Below are positions 33,668-42,108 of a DNA stretch of 64,000 nt, in pieces (within the stretch, counting starts at the first letter, position 1; each line of letters begins with the position of its first letter). The stretch lies in contig NZ_CP029378.1 in assembly GCF_003268675.1 (NCBI RefSeq), positions 6,076,001-6,140,000 on the forward strand. The letters are read 5' to 3'. The DNA is from Streptomyces bacillaris (GTDB lineage Bacteria > Actinomycetota > Actinomycetes > Streptomycetales > Streptomycetaceae). Made by a program: the position numbers and the translations under genes. The notes beneath the pieces were generated by a model. The model was not told the DNA's origin and did not search any database. It saw only the letters and a list, made by a program, of their open reading frames with translations.

Positions 33668-34279
33668 TCAGTGCCCGCTGACCCGCCCGTGGAGCAGCAG
33701 GGAGAGCGCCGAGTGGACCTCGTCGATCGAGCGCTCCGGCTGGAACGCCTGCCAGTCCAGCGCCGCCACCAGCACCATCCCGACCAGGGCGGCCGCCGTC
33801 AGCGGGATGTCGATCTCCTCACTCAGCTCACCGCTCTCCACCGCCTCGCGCAGCACGCCCTCCACCACCGCCACGGCCTCCTGTCGCACGACCAGCAGCG
33901 TGGACTGCCAGGCGCGGTTGGTGCGCCACAGCTCGGCCACGTACAGCTGGGTGAAGGCCGGGTAGCGGTCGATGAAGGCGAGGCCGGCCCGGATCATCGC
34001 GTCCAGCGCCTCGACCCGCGTGCCGCCGCGCTCCGCGGACTCCTCGGCAGCCGCCCGCAGCGAGGCGGTGAGAAGGCCGACACCGTGCCGGAGCAGCTCC
34101 TCGAACAGCTCGGTCTTGCTCTTGAAGTTGTAATAGACCGTGCCCTTGGCGACCCCGGCCCGCTCGGCGATCTCGTCGACGGTGGTGGCCGAGAACCCCT
34201 TCTCGGCGATGAGGGTCACCGCCGCCTCGTAGAGCCTCTGCCGGGTGGCCTGGCGGCGCGTGGTGCCACTGCTTTCCAT
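33668..34279 (-). CDS. TetR-family transcriptional repressor
   Basis: 203 residues. A TetR-type helix-turn-helix near the N-terminus (R-L-Y-E-A-A-V-T-L-I-A-E-K-G-F-S-A-T-T-V-D-E-I-A-E-R-A-G-V, then K-G-T-V-Y-Y-N-F) and a helical ligand domain. ATG at 34279 with GGGAG upstream. It is the last gene of a three-gene operon with the ABC ATPase and YhgE/Pip permease, 29 nt after the permease. The palindrome ACTGACTGGTCAGT at 37187-37200, just upstream of the operon, is the expected operator, implying autoregulation and efflux induction by an unknown ligand. Confidence 0.9.
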   Translation of the reverse strand: MESSGTTRRQATRQRLYEAAVTLIAEKGFSATTVDEIAERAGVAKGTVYYNFKSKTELFEELLRHGVGLLTASLRAAAEESAERGGTRVEALDAMIRAGLAFIDRYPAFTQLYVAELWRTNRAWQSTLLVVRQEAVAVVEGVLREAVESGELSEEIDIPLTAAALVGMVLVAALDWQAFQPERSIDEVHSALSLLLHGRVSGH

Positions 34280-34308
34280 GAGGCCGATTCTCCCAGCTTC
34301 CGGGGCGC

Positions 34309-36396
34309 TCACAGGCTCAGCTCCGGGTGCAGCCGGCTCAGGCTCCACACCTGCTTGCGCCGCGCGGTCCAGGCGGTCAGGGCGAGCGCGCCGACGGTGA
34401 AGGCGGCCAGCACCGCGCAACCCAGCCAGACCGGGCCGAGGGGACCGCCGGTGATGAGCCTGCGCAGCCCCTCCACGACGTACGTCATGGGCAGGTACGG
34501 GTGGATCGCGCCGAAGAAGCCGGGGCTGGTCTGGACGGGGTACGTGCCCCCGGCCGAGGTCAGCTGGAGCATCAGCACCACCAGCACCAGGATGCGTCCC
34601 GCCGCGCCGAAGCAGGCGTTCAGCCACTGCACGATCGAGGCGAAGCAGCAGGTCACCAGGGTCAGGAAGGCGATCGTCCCGGCCGAGCGCGCCATCTCCA
34701 GGCCGAGGCCCCAGTGCAGGACGGCCATCAGGGCGCCGACCTGGAGGACACCGATGGCGGCGACCGGGAGCCAGCCGGCGAGGGCGATCCGCCAGGCGGA
34801 GGCGCCCGTGGAGAGCGCCCGCTTGTTGAGCGGCTGGATGATCATGTAGGCGACCATCGCGCCGACCCAGAGGGAGAGCGGGATGAAGTACGGGGCGAAA
34901 CCGGTGCCGTAATTGGGCGCCGCGTGGAGGGACTTGGAGGCCAGCTTCACCGGGTCGGCCATGACGTCGGTCCGGGCGTCACGGTCCTTCTTGTCGTAGT
35001 CCGGGATCTTCTCCGCGCCGTCGTGGAGCCCCTGGGCGAGTTCGGCCGAGCCGTCCCCGAGCCGGAACAGTCCGCCGTCCAGGTTCTCGGCGCCCGACTT
35101 GAGCTTGCCCATGCCGGTGTCGAGGTCGGCCGAGCCGGTACGGGCGTTGCCGAGGCCGCTGTAGACGTCGGCCGCGCCCTTGGCGACCTTGTGGGCACCG
35201 GTGTTGAGGGCGTTGACGTCCTTGACCGCCTGCTCCAGGTCGGAGTCCAGGGCCGGTGCGCGCTTCGCCAGCGTCTCGGCCTGCTTCTGGAAGTCGGCGA
35301 GATGGGCGGTGAGCTTCTTCAGCTCGCCGTTCTGGCCGCCGACCACCTTGTTGACGTCGGCGGCGACCTTGGCGACGTCGGCCGCCGACTCACTGGCCTT
35401 CTTCAGCGCCGGGCAGGACGCCTCGTCGGGCTCGGCCGCCTCCTCGCACCGGGTGCGGTACACCCCGGCGAGCTCGTCGGACGCGGTACGGGCGTCGGCG
35501 GCCGCGGTCGGGGCGAGCGCCGCCAGCCGCTCCAGCTCCTCGCGGGTGGTCTTCGAACCCTCGGAGACCAGACGGGCGGTGTCCCCGATGGCCTTGCCGT
35601 GCTCCTTGAAGAAGGGGCGGGCGTCGTTCGCGATGCCGTTGACCTTGTCGGCCAGCGTCTGGGTGCCGCCGGCCACCTGCCGGGCGCCGGTGGCGACCTG
35701 GCCCGCGCCGGTGTTCAGCTTCACGATCCCGTCGGAGAGCCGCTTGCTGCCCTCCTTGGAGTTCTTCAGGCCGTCGGCCAGCTCCTTGGAGCCCTCCTTC
35801 GCCTTCGATATCCCGCCCTTGAGGTCGTCGGCGCCCTTGGCCGCGTCGGCGGTCTTGTCGTGCAGATCGGAGAAGTTGATGAAGATGCGGTCCAGGAAGC
35901 CCCGGGAGGCGTTGGTGGAGGCGGCGTTGCGCACCTCGCCGAAGACCGTCTTCGAGATCTGCCCGACGATGTAGTTGTTGGCGTCGTTCGTCCGCACCTG
36001 GAGCGCGCCCGTCTCGGGGGAATCCCCGCCGCTGGACGCGATCTTCTCGCTGAAGTCGGACGGCATCGTCAGCGACAGGTAGTACGTCCCGTCCTCGACG
36101 CCCTTGTCCGCCTCCGCCGAACTCACCTCGTGCCAGGCGAACACCTGGGAGTCGAGCAGCTTCTTGCTGATCTCGTCCCCCGCCTCGACCCGTTTGCCGT
36201 CGCTGGTGGCTCCCTTGTCGTTGTTGACCAGGGCGACGGGCAGCTTGTCGAGGTTGCCGTACGGGTCCCAGAACGAGAACAGGTACAGGGCGCCGTAGAG
36301 CAGCGGCAGGAGCAGCAGGGCGACCAGCGCGGCGGCCGGGAGCTTCCCCCTGCGGAACCGCCGCAGCTCAAGCGCGGCCAGCTTCGGCGATCGCAT
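34309..36396 (-). CDS. YhgE/Pip-domain ABC-2 type membrane transporter
   Basis: 695 residues. One N-terminal transmembrane helix (about 20-40), a large extracytoplasmic region (about 45-490) with the Y-G-N-L-D-K-L-P-V-A-L-V-N-N-D-K-G motif of the YhgE/Pip N-terminal domain and long heptad-like segments with repeated L-K-x-G and L-x-x-G patterns, then five to six C-terminal helices of the ABC-2 permease fold. Relatives include the phage infection protein Pip and EsaA. The ATG at 36396 lies 29 nt inside the end of the ATPase gene. Probably exports a hydrophobic compound or peptide; substrate unknown. Confidence 0.87.
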   Translation of the reverse strand: MRSPKLAALELRRFRRGKLPAAALVALLLLPLLYGALYLFSFWDPYGNLDKLPVALVNNDKGATSDGKRVEAGDEISKKLLDSQVFAWHEVSSAEADKGVEDGTYYLSLTMPSDFSEKIASSGGDSPETGALQVRTNDANNYIVGQISKTVFGEVRNAASTNASRGFLDRIFINFSDLHDKTADAAKGADDLKGGISKAKEGSKELADGLKNSKEGSKRLSDGIVKLNTGAGQVATGARQVAGGTQTLADKVNGIANDARPFFKEHGKAIGDTARLVSEGSKTTREELERLAALAPTAAADARTASDELAGVYRTRCEEAAEPDEASCPALKKASESAADVAKVAADVNKVVGGQNGELKKLTAHLADFQKQAETLAKRAPALDSDLEQAVKDVNALNTGAHKVAKGAADVYSGLGNARTGSADLDTGMGKLKSGAENLDGGLFRLGDGSAELAQGLHDGAEKIPDYDKKDRDARTDVMADPVKLASKSLHAAPNYGTGFAPYFIPLSLWVGAMVAYMIIQPLNKRALSTGASAWRIALAGWLPVAAIGVLQVGALMAVLHWGLGLEMARSAGTIAFLTLVTCCFASIVQWLNACFGAAGRILVLVVLMLQLTSAGGTYPVQTSPGFFGAIHPYLPMTYVVEGLRRLITGGPLGPVWLGCAVLAAFTVGALALTAWTARRKQVWSLSRLHPELSL

Positions 36397-37165
36397 CGGC
36401 CGTCTCCTTCTCGGTGGTGGGTGCGGTGGGGGCGTCCTCGGCCGCGGACTTGGTGAGGGCGTCTTCGGCGACGGGCGTGGTCCGGACGGTCAGGGCGTCC
36501 TCGGGGGCCTCGCTGCACACGGCGAGCACGGTGGTGCCGGAGGCGGCTATGGACCGCAGCAACTCCCAGGCGTCGGCCCGTTCGGCGGGGGAGAGCTTGA
36601 GGTCGGTGTCGTCCAGGGCCAGCAGCCGGGGGGTGCCGATCAGGGCCAGCGCGACGGAGAGCCGCAGCGCCTCCAGCCGCTCCAGATCCCGTACGGAGGT
36701 CCGTTCGGCCTTGGGCAGGGCGGCGGTGTCCAGTCCGGCGGCCTCCAGGGCCGCGTCGATCCGTGCCCGGGCGGTGGCCCGGCGCTCGGCGCGCGGCCGC
36801 AGCAGGGTGCGCAGGGAAGCCCCGTAACGGCCCTGGAGGAGGGCGCGTTCGCGCAGGTGCTCGCCGACGGTGAAGGCGGGGTCCAGCTCGCTGACGCCGG
36901 GCACGGGGCCGAGGGCGGCGATCCGGCGCACGGGGGCCGCCTTGCGGGGCAGTTCGAGCCCGCCGACCCGGGCGCTGCCCTCGGTGGCGCGCATGCGGCC
37001 GGTCAGGGCGAGCAGGAGGCAGGTACGGCCGGAACCCGAGGGCCCCTCGATCGCCACGAGCGCCCCCGGCGGAGCGCTGAACCCCACATGGCGAAAGGCC
37101 CAGCCGCGTGGCCCCTTGAGTCCGAAGTCCTCGGCGCCGACTCCGGCGCCGTGCGGGCTCTCCAC
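36368..37165 (-). CDS. Divergent ABC transporter ATP-binding protein
   Basis: 265 residues. The ABC fold is recognisable, but the motifs are degenerate: Walker A reads G-P-S-G-S-G-R-T with Arg instead of Lys, the LSGGQ signature is replaced by D-L-E-R-L-E-A-L-R, and Walker B is L-L-A-L-D-D-T-D with Thr-Asp after the usual Asp-Asp/Glu position. The C-terminal 35 residues are an Ala/Thr/Glu repeat (A-E-D-A-L-T-K, A-E-D-A-P-T). GTG start with AGGGGAGGG upstream. First gene of the operon with the YhgE/Pip permease and the TetR regulator. Whether it hydrolyses ATP is uncertain. Confidence 0.8.
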   Translation of the reverse strand: MESPHGAGVGAEDFGLKGPRGWAFRHVGFSAPPGALVAIEGPSGSGRTCLLLALTGRMRATEGSARVGGLELPRKAAPVRRIAALGPVPGVSELDPAFTVGEHLRERALLQGRYGASLRTLLRPRAERRATARARIDAALEAAGLDTAALPKAERTSVRDLERLEALRLSVALALIGTPRLLALDDTDLKLSPAERADAWELLRSIAASGTTVLAVCSEAPEDALTVRTTPVAEDALTKSAAEDAPTAPTTEKETADAIAEAGRA

Positions 37166-37181
37166 AGACCCTCCCCTGATC

Positions 37182-37205
37182 TTTGAACTGACTGGTCAGT
37201 GCAAA
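37182..37205. promoter_or_regulatory. TetR-type operator at the YhgE/Pip operon promoter
   Basis: ACTGACTGGTCAGT (37187-37200) is a perfect inverted repeat, and the symmetry continues as TTTG...CAAA with one mismatch. It starts 17 nt upstream of the operon's GTG and overlaps AT-rich promoter-like sequence. The core is typical of TetR-family operators; the TetR gene that ends this operon is the obvious binder. Confidence 0.78.
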
Positions 37206-37335
37206 AAAGTTAGCCCGAACTCGCGCTCGAAGCAAAACAGCAGGTCGGGGAAGGGTTCTGACCGATTGTCAGTGGGGGCCGCCACCATGGATGCAGACGG
37301 CCAGGGAGCCGTCACACGACGACAGGAGGTTCGTC

Positions 37336-37863
37336 ATGGCCAGCTCGTCCGCAGCCGCCGCCCCGCGGCGCCGCGCCGTCAGCCCTGCCCCCTCACTGAC
37401 CGGTCCCGCCGACGATGTGCACCCCGTGCTGCGCCGCACCACGGCACCGCCCGCCGCCCTCGACCTCCTCGCCAAGGCCCGCGCGGGCCTCGACGAGGCC
37501 GCCGTGCTCCCCGAACCGAACGAGCGCTACGCCACCGCCCACCTCGCGGCCCTGCGCACGGCGGCCGCCGTGCTGGCCGCCCGGGGCCGCCCCGAGACGA
37601 ACAAGCGCCATCGCGACCGCATCCGCAGCGCCTGGGACGTCCTCCCGGAGACGGCCCCCGAGCTGGCCGACTGGAGCGCCCTCTTCGCCGCCGGCGCCTC
37701 CCGCCGGGCCCGCGCGGAGGCCGGCATGCCCGGCGCCGCCAGCGCCCGGGACGCGGACGACCTGCTCCACCACGCCGACCGTTTCCTGCGCCTGGTGGAG
37801 CGGCTGCTCGTCCTCCAGCCGGTCCTCCCGCAGCCGAGGACGGGGAGGCCCGCCGCAGGATGA
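37336..37863 (+). CDS. SAV_6107-family HEPN-domain protein
   Basis: 175 residues, helical. Residues about 50-165 match the SAV_6107 HEPN-like family: L-L-A-K-A-R-A-G-L-D-E-A-A, R-Y-A-T-A-H-L-A-A-L-R-T-A-A-A-V-L, then W-D-V-L-P-E-T-A-P-E-L-A-D-W-S-A-L-F. The RX4-6H ribonuclease motif of toxin HEPN proteins is not clearly present, and no nucleotidyltransferase antitoxin gene adjoins it, so it is probably not a toxin. AGGAGG lies 7 nt before the ATG. Divergent from the ABC operon. Function unknown. Confidence 0.78.
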   Translation: MASSSAAAAPRRRAVSPAPSLTGPADDVHPVLRRTTAPPAALDLLAKARAGLDEAAVLPEPNERYATAHLAALRTAAAVLAARGRPETNKRHRDRIRSAWDVLPETAPELADWSALFAAGASRRARAEAGMPGAASARDADDLLHHADRFLRLVERLLVLQPVLPQPRTGRPAAG

Positions 37864-37986
37864 GACGGCCGGTGCCGGATGACCGGGACGGCGGTGCGAG
37901 GCAATAGGGTGGTGGACGCTCACATCACCACCTGCACTGTTCACGCTCCGCCGTCCCCGGCGGCCCGTGCCGAGGAGTCATCTGCC

Positions 37987-38745
37987 GTGTCGGACCAGCC
38001 GCGCCCCCGCGCCTCTCTCCGTACCGCCGTGGTCTGGGAGGTCCTGAAGGAGGCTCTGGACCGTCAGGCCACGTCGGCCGGTCGGGATGCCCTGGACGTC
38101 CTGGACACCGGCGGCGGCACCGGCAACTTCGCGGTGCCCGCCGCCCGGCTGGGCCACCGGGTCACCGTCGTCGACCCCAGCCCCAACGCGCTCTTCGCGC
38201 TGGAGCGCCGGGCCGCCGAGGCCGGGGTCGCCGACCGCGTCCGGGGCGTCCAGGGCGACATCCTCGGTCTCTTCGACGTCGTGGAGCGCGGCGGCTTCGA
38301 CGCGGTGCTCTGCCACGGCGTCCTGGAGTACGTCGACGACCCCGCCGAGGGCGTACGGAACGCGGTGGCGGCCCTGCGCCCCTCCGGCGCCCTCAGCCTG
38401 CTCGCCGCGGGCCTGGGCGGGGCCGTCCTGGCCCGCGCGCTGGCCGGCCACTTCACCGAGGCCCGGCAGGCGCTCACCGACCCGGCGGGCCGCTGGGGCG
38501 AGGGCGACCCGGTGCCCCGCCGCTTCACCGCCGGGCAGCTCTCCGAGCTGGTCTCCGGGGCCGGTCTCGAGGTCGGCGCCGTGCACGGCGTGCGGGTCTT
38601 CGCCGACCTCGTCCCGGGCGTCCTGGTGGACACCGAGCCCGGCGCCGTGGACGCGCTCCTCAAGCTGGAGGCCGCCGCCGCCGAGCTGCCCGCCTTCCAC
38701 TCCGTCGCGACCCAGCTGCACGTTCTGGGCGAGAAGCGCCCCTGA
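37987..38745 (+). CDS. Class I SAM-dependent methyltransferase
   Basis: 252 residues. Motif I reads V-L-D-T-G-G-G-T-G-N-F (about 36-46), followed by V-V-D-P-S motif II near 60 and G-F-D-A-V-L-C-H-G-V-L-E-Y-V near 103-116; the remaining domain is helical. Substrate unknown; the pattern resembles small-molecule or quinone-type methyltransferases. GTG at 37987 with GAGGAG 9 nt upstream. It follows the HEPN gene after 123 nt. Confidence 0.83.
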   Translation: MSDQPRPRASLRTAVVWEVLKEALDRQATSAGRDALDVLDTGGGTGNFAVPAARLGHRVTVVDPSPNALFALERRAAEAGVADRVRGVQGDILGLFDVVERGGFDAVLCHGVLEYVDDPAEGVRNAVAALRPSGALSLLAAGLGGAVLARALAGHFTEARQALTDPAGRWGEGDPVPRRFTAGQLSELVSGAGLEVGAVHGVRVFADLVPGVLVDTEPGAVDALLKLEAAAAELPAFHSVATQLHVLGEKRP

Positions 38746-39047
38746 ACCGACCGTCCGGACCGGCCCCCGGGAACCCCCGCGCGGGCCGGTACGGGGCTGA
38801 TCAGCAACGAAGCTGCGGACGGAGTGGGACTCGGGACCCCCGTAGCGGGCAGGAGCCCCGTATGATCGGGGGACACCATCCGGCATGACGGATCGGTCGT
38901 CGGGGAATCTACGCCTCAGCAGCCGAGCCGACATAGCGGTCCGGACTGGCTGAACGCTAGAGGGCGGGTTTCACGGGGGCGAATCCCTGCCTATCCTGGA
39001 AGGGCCGCATACCGGTCGCCCCCGCGGCCGACGACGAGGAGGATCCC
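38746..39047. other. 302-nt intergenic region
   Basis: It contains a terminator-like inverted repeat (ACCGGCCC at 38759-38766 with 38783-38790) after the methyltransferase gene, an isolated TATGAT hexamer (38861-38866) and a TATCCT hexamer near 38992. A 22-codon frame at 38885-38953 does not have the codon use of a Streptomyces gene. No RNA gene was recognised. Confidence 0.5.
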
Positions 39048-39443
39048 GTGCCGCTCTCGGAGCACGAGCAGCGCATGCTCGAGCAGATGGAGCGAGCGCT
39101 GTACGCCGAAGATCCCAAGTTCGCGACAGCGCTCGAGGGAAGCGGGCTGCGTACGTACACCCGTAAAAGGGTCTACCAGGCGGTCGCTGGCTTCCTGGTG
39201 GGTATCGCGCTCCTCATGGCCGGAATGGTCGCCCAGCAGATCTGGATCAGCGTGGTGGGGTTCCTCGTCATGCTCGGCTGTGCCGTGCTCGCGGTCACCG
39301 GCTGGCGCAAGGCGCCCAAGCCCGGTGAACAGCAGCAGGCCGCCGCGGACGGCGGCTCGCGCCACCGCCCCAGACAGCGCCGCTCGGTGATGAACCGCAT
39401 CGAGCAGCGGTGGCAGCGCCGCCGCGACGAGCAGGGCCAGTAG
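39048..39443 (+). CDS. DUF3040 membrane protein
   Basis: 131 residues. The N-terminus M-P-L-S-E-H-E-Q-R-M-L-E-Q-M-E-R-A-L is the signature of the actinobacterial DUF3040 family. Two transmembrane helices span about 44-64 and 66-86. The tail is basic and Gln-rich. GTG start after GAGGAGGA. In actinobacteria this gene is commonly found upstream of the dcw cluster; its function is unknown. Confidence 0.85.
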   Translation: MPLSEHEQRMLEQMERALYAEDPKFATALEGSGLRTYTRKRVYQAVAGFLVGIALLMAGMVAQQIWISVVGFLVMLGCAVLAVTGWRKAPKPGEQQQAAADGGSRHRPRQRRSVMNRIEQRWQRRRDEQGQ

Positions 39444-39514
39444 GACACTTCCCGGCCCACGCCCCGCCTCCACGGCGGGGGCGGACCGCGCCGGGCACGA
39501 AGCACGACCCGGAT

Positions 39515-39554
39515 GGCTGAGGGGCGCCCGCAATTCTGCGGGCGCCCCTCAGCC
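39515..39554 (+). terminator. Strong hairpin after the DUF3040 gene
   Basis: Perfect 18-bp inverted repeat with ATTC loop. Together with 39597-39642 it fills the space between two convergent transcription units. Confidence 0.85.
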
Positions 39555-39596
39555 GTTGCGCCCCGGGCGTTGGTGTGTGCCGTGCCGCCGTGTGGA

Positions 39597-39642
39597 CGAC
39601 CCTGGCCCGCCGCCCGGAGTACCGGGCGGCGGGCCAGGGTCG
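39597..39642 (-). terminator. Strong hairpin after the transglutaminase operon
   Basis: Perfect 21-bp inverted repeat with AGTA loop, the longest perfect stem in the window, 46 nt past the stop codon of the minus-strand transglutaminase gene. Confidence 0.85.
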
Positions 39643-39654
39643 TGGCCTTCGTGT

Positions 39655-39694
39655 CTCAGCCGCTCAGCCGCTCAGCCGCTCAGCCGCTCAGCCG
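39655..39694. repeat. Five tandem copies of an 8-bp unit (CTCAGCCG)
   Basis: Exact tandem repeats that begin within the transglutaminase stop codon region (stop at 39688-39690) and continue downstream. An 8-bp unit is prone to slippage. Confidence 0.85.
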
Positions 39695-42108
39695 TGCTGG
39701 CGGGAGAGCCTGCGCCAGCGGGCCGACCAGCGTCCCCGGCCCGGGCGGTCCGTCCACCGCTGGACGAGCGACGCCCAGCGGTCCGAGACCGCCCACACCA
39801 CCCGGACGGCCGAGCGGGGTGCCAGCTTCGCCCGCAGCCGTGCGCCCCGGCCCGCGGAGGCGTCGAGTCCCGCCCGTACCGTCAGCGCGTCCTCGGTGAG
39901 ACCGGCCGCGGGGCGCGGCTCGGGGGCGTACAGCACCTGCTCCACCGCGCCCGCGATCCGGTGCACCGCTTCGGCCGCCATGATGTCGAGCCCGCCCCGC
40001 CGGACGATCCGGGCCGCCGCCTTCCGGGGCGTCAGCGACTCGTCCGGCGCGATGCCGTAGTCCCAGGCGCAGTCGGTGACCTCCTGCCAGGCGGCCAGGA
40101 CCCTGGCGGCCGCGTCCGCGGGCGTACGCCCCCCGGAACCGAGCCGCCGGTTCCGGGCCAGCGTCCGCCAGAGCAGCGGCAGCAGGGGCAGCAGCAGGAC
40201 CAGGAGCGCGCCGAGCACCACCAGCAGGACCGTGGACGCCGGGGTGCCCCCGTCGGTCGGAGCGACCGGGGCGGGGGCCGCTGACTCGCCGCACTCACCC
40301 TGTCGGCGCATCTGCGGCGAGCAGCTTTCCGGGGCGGACGGAACCGCGGTCGGGGCGGCGGAGGCGCCGGCCGACGGCTGCGCCGGATCGCTCGGACCGC
40401 CCGTGGGGGTCTCCGGCAGGGTGTACGTCGGGGTGGTCCCCCGGCTCGGGGTGGGCTCGAACCGGGTCCACCCCACCCCCTCGAAGTACAGCTCGGGCCA
40501 GGCGTGCGCGTCGCGCAGTCCGACCGAGTACGAGCCGTCGCCCTGGAGCGCGCCCGGAGTGAAGCCCACCGCGACCCGGGACGGGATGTCCAGGGTCCGG
40601 GCCATCGCGGCCATCGTGAAGGAGAAGTGGACGCAGAACCCCTCCTTGTCCCGGAGGAACCGCGCTATGGCCGACGACCCGGTCCCCGAACTGACCGAGG
40701 TGTTGTACGTGAAGCCGCCCTCGGAGGCGAACCAGCTCTGGAGCTTCACGGCCCGCTCGTAGGCGTTGGCCGACCCCTCGGTGATCTCCTCGGCCTGCTC
40801 GGCCACCACGGCCGGCAGCGAGTCGGGGACCTGCGTGTACTCCTGGAGCAGCTTCTGCGGGGGCCGTCCGGCCGCCGCCAGCTGGGCCGCGGTCGGCTCG
40901 ACGATCAGGCTGGAGACCTCGTACTGCGCACCGCCGGTGTTCTGCCCCTTGTCACCGATGAGCGTGCGGCCCTCCGGCTCGTACCGCCAGCGGCCTTCGA
41001 TCGAGACCTCGCTCGCCGGGTAGGGGAGCGGCAGATAGTCCTGCTGGTAGGAGGGCGAGGAGGAGATGTTCGTCCGGATCTCGGTGACGGCGACGTCCCG
41101 GCCCAGACCGGTGGGCTGCGGGAGGCGGCTGGGCACATCCGTCAGCCGCCGGGTGGAGGAGCGCCACTCGCTGCCGTTGAACTCGTCCAGGGACAGGATC
41201 CGCAGATAGAGATCGCGCGGGTCCTGGGCGTTGGTGCGGTACGTCATCACCTCCCGGTTCTCCGGCTGGTTGAGGTTGTCCTTGAGCGAGACCAGCGGGT
41301 TCACCGCGGAGATCGTCCCGCCCCCGCCGCCCCGGCCGCTCCCACCGCCCGTGGAGCCCAGCAGACCGCTGTCCATGGCGGGCAGGGCGAGCGGGACCAC
41401 CAGGGCGATGCCCAGCGCCAGCACACCGATGCGCCGCCCGTTGCGCACCGAGGCGGCCGGGCCCCCGCCCCGGCCGGAGAGCCCGTCCGACAGCCCGCCC
41501 GGGGACCGGCGGGCACCGCCGAAGACCCGCCCCCACTGGGAGAGCCGGTCGCGGCCCTCGGCCAGCAGGAGCAGCAGATAGCCCGAGGCGGCCAGCAGGA
41601 ACCAGAGCCAGCCCGTCCCGCCGTCACCGAGCCCCGCGGCGATCGAGTACAGCGCGAGCAGCGGCAGTCCGGCCGGGGCCGCGCTGCGGAACGTCACCGC
41701 GAGGGCGTCCACCGCCAGCCCGACCAGCACCACCCCGCCGACCACCACGAGCCGGATGCCGTCCGTCATCGGGGCCGGGATGGCGTACGTACCGATGTCC
41801 TCCCCGCCCGCCGCCAGCAGCTCACCGAGGCGCATCACGGCCTGCGGGCCCGGGAGCAGCCCGAACAGGGCGTGGTCCCGGGCGAAGACCAGGGTCAGCA
41901 GGAGCAGGGTCACCAGCATCTGGCAGGCGATCGTCAGCGACCGGGCCAGCGGAACCCGGCGGGCGAGCGCGCCCACCCCGCTCTGGGCCGCGAGCAGCAG
42001 CGCCGCCTGCGCGAGCCAGCCCGCCCCCTCCACGAGGGGGAGCAGCGCCCCCGCGCCCAGGAGTGTCGCCGCGAAGGCGCACAGCGCCAGCCTGGCCCGC
42101 CCGCTCAT
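39688..42108 (-). CDS. DUF3488/transglutaminase-like membrane protein
   Basis: 806 residues. About six to seven N-terminal transmembrane helices (to about residue 220), a large extracytoplasmic part with a transglutaminase-like core, one further helix near residue 620-640 and a cytoplasmic tail. The core has the nucleophile Cys in G-F-C-V-H-F, His in R-D-A-H-A-W-P-E and the F-E-P-T-P segment where a Glu takes the usual Asp place. ATG at 42108 overlaps the DUF58 stop codon as ATGA; an ATG at 42114 is an alternative. Third gene of the MoxR-DUF58-transglutaminase operon, a common bacterial set of unproven role, possibly envelope protein maturation. Confidence 0.88.
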   Translation of the reverse strand: MSGRARLALCAFAATLLGAGALLPLVEGAGWLAQAALLLAAQSGVGALARRVPLARSLTIACQMLVTLLLLTLVFARDHALFGLLPGPQAVMRLGELLAAGGEDIGTYAIPAPMTDGIRLVVVGGVVLVGLAVDALAVTFRSAAPAGLPLLALYSIAAGLGDGGTGWLWFLLAASGYLLLLLAEGRDRLSQWGRVFGGARRSPGGLSDGLSGRGGGPAASVRNGRRIGVLALGIALVVPLALPAMDSGLLGSTGGGSGRGGGGGTISAVNPLVSLKDNLNQPENREVMTYRTNAQDPRDLYLRILSLDEFNGSEWRSSTRRLTDVPSRLPQPTGLGRDVAVTEIRTNISSSPSYQQDYLPLPYPASEVSIEGRWRYEPEGRTLIGDKGQNTGGAQYEVSSLIVEPTAAQLAAAGRPPQKLLQEYTQVPDSLPAVVAEQAEEITEGSANAYERAVKLQSWFASEGGFTYNTSVSSGTGSSAIARFLRDKEGFCVHFSFTMAAMARTLDIPSRVAVGFTPGALQGDGSYSVGLRDAHAWPELYFEGVGWTRFEPTPSRGTTPTYTLPETPTGGPSDPAQPSAGASAAPTAVPSAPESCSPQMRRQGECGESAAPAPVAPTDGGTPASTVLLVVLGALLVLLLPLLPLLWRTLARNRRLGSGGRTPADAAARVLAAWQEVTDCAWDYGIAPDESLTPRKAAARIVRRGGLDIMAAEAVHRIAGAVEQVLYAPEPRPAAGLTEDALTVRAGLDASAGRGARLRAKLAPRSAVRVVWAVSDRWASLVQRWTDRPGRGRWSARWRRLSRQHG

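Noticed and set aside
37336..37863. Toxin-antitoxin module based on the HEPN-like fold
   Set aside because: No MNT-type antitoxin or RX4-6H motif found; the neighbour is a methyltransferase with its own RBS.
38885..38953. 22-codon open frame in the gap before the DUF3040 gene, with GGGGGA upstream
   Set aside because: Uses CTA, ATA, AAT and ACT codons that are rare in this genome, and shows no similarity I recognise; likely chance.
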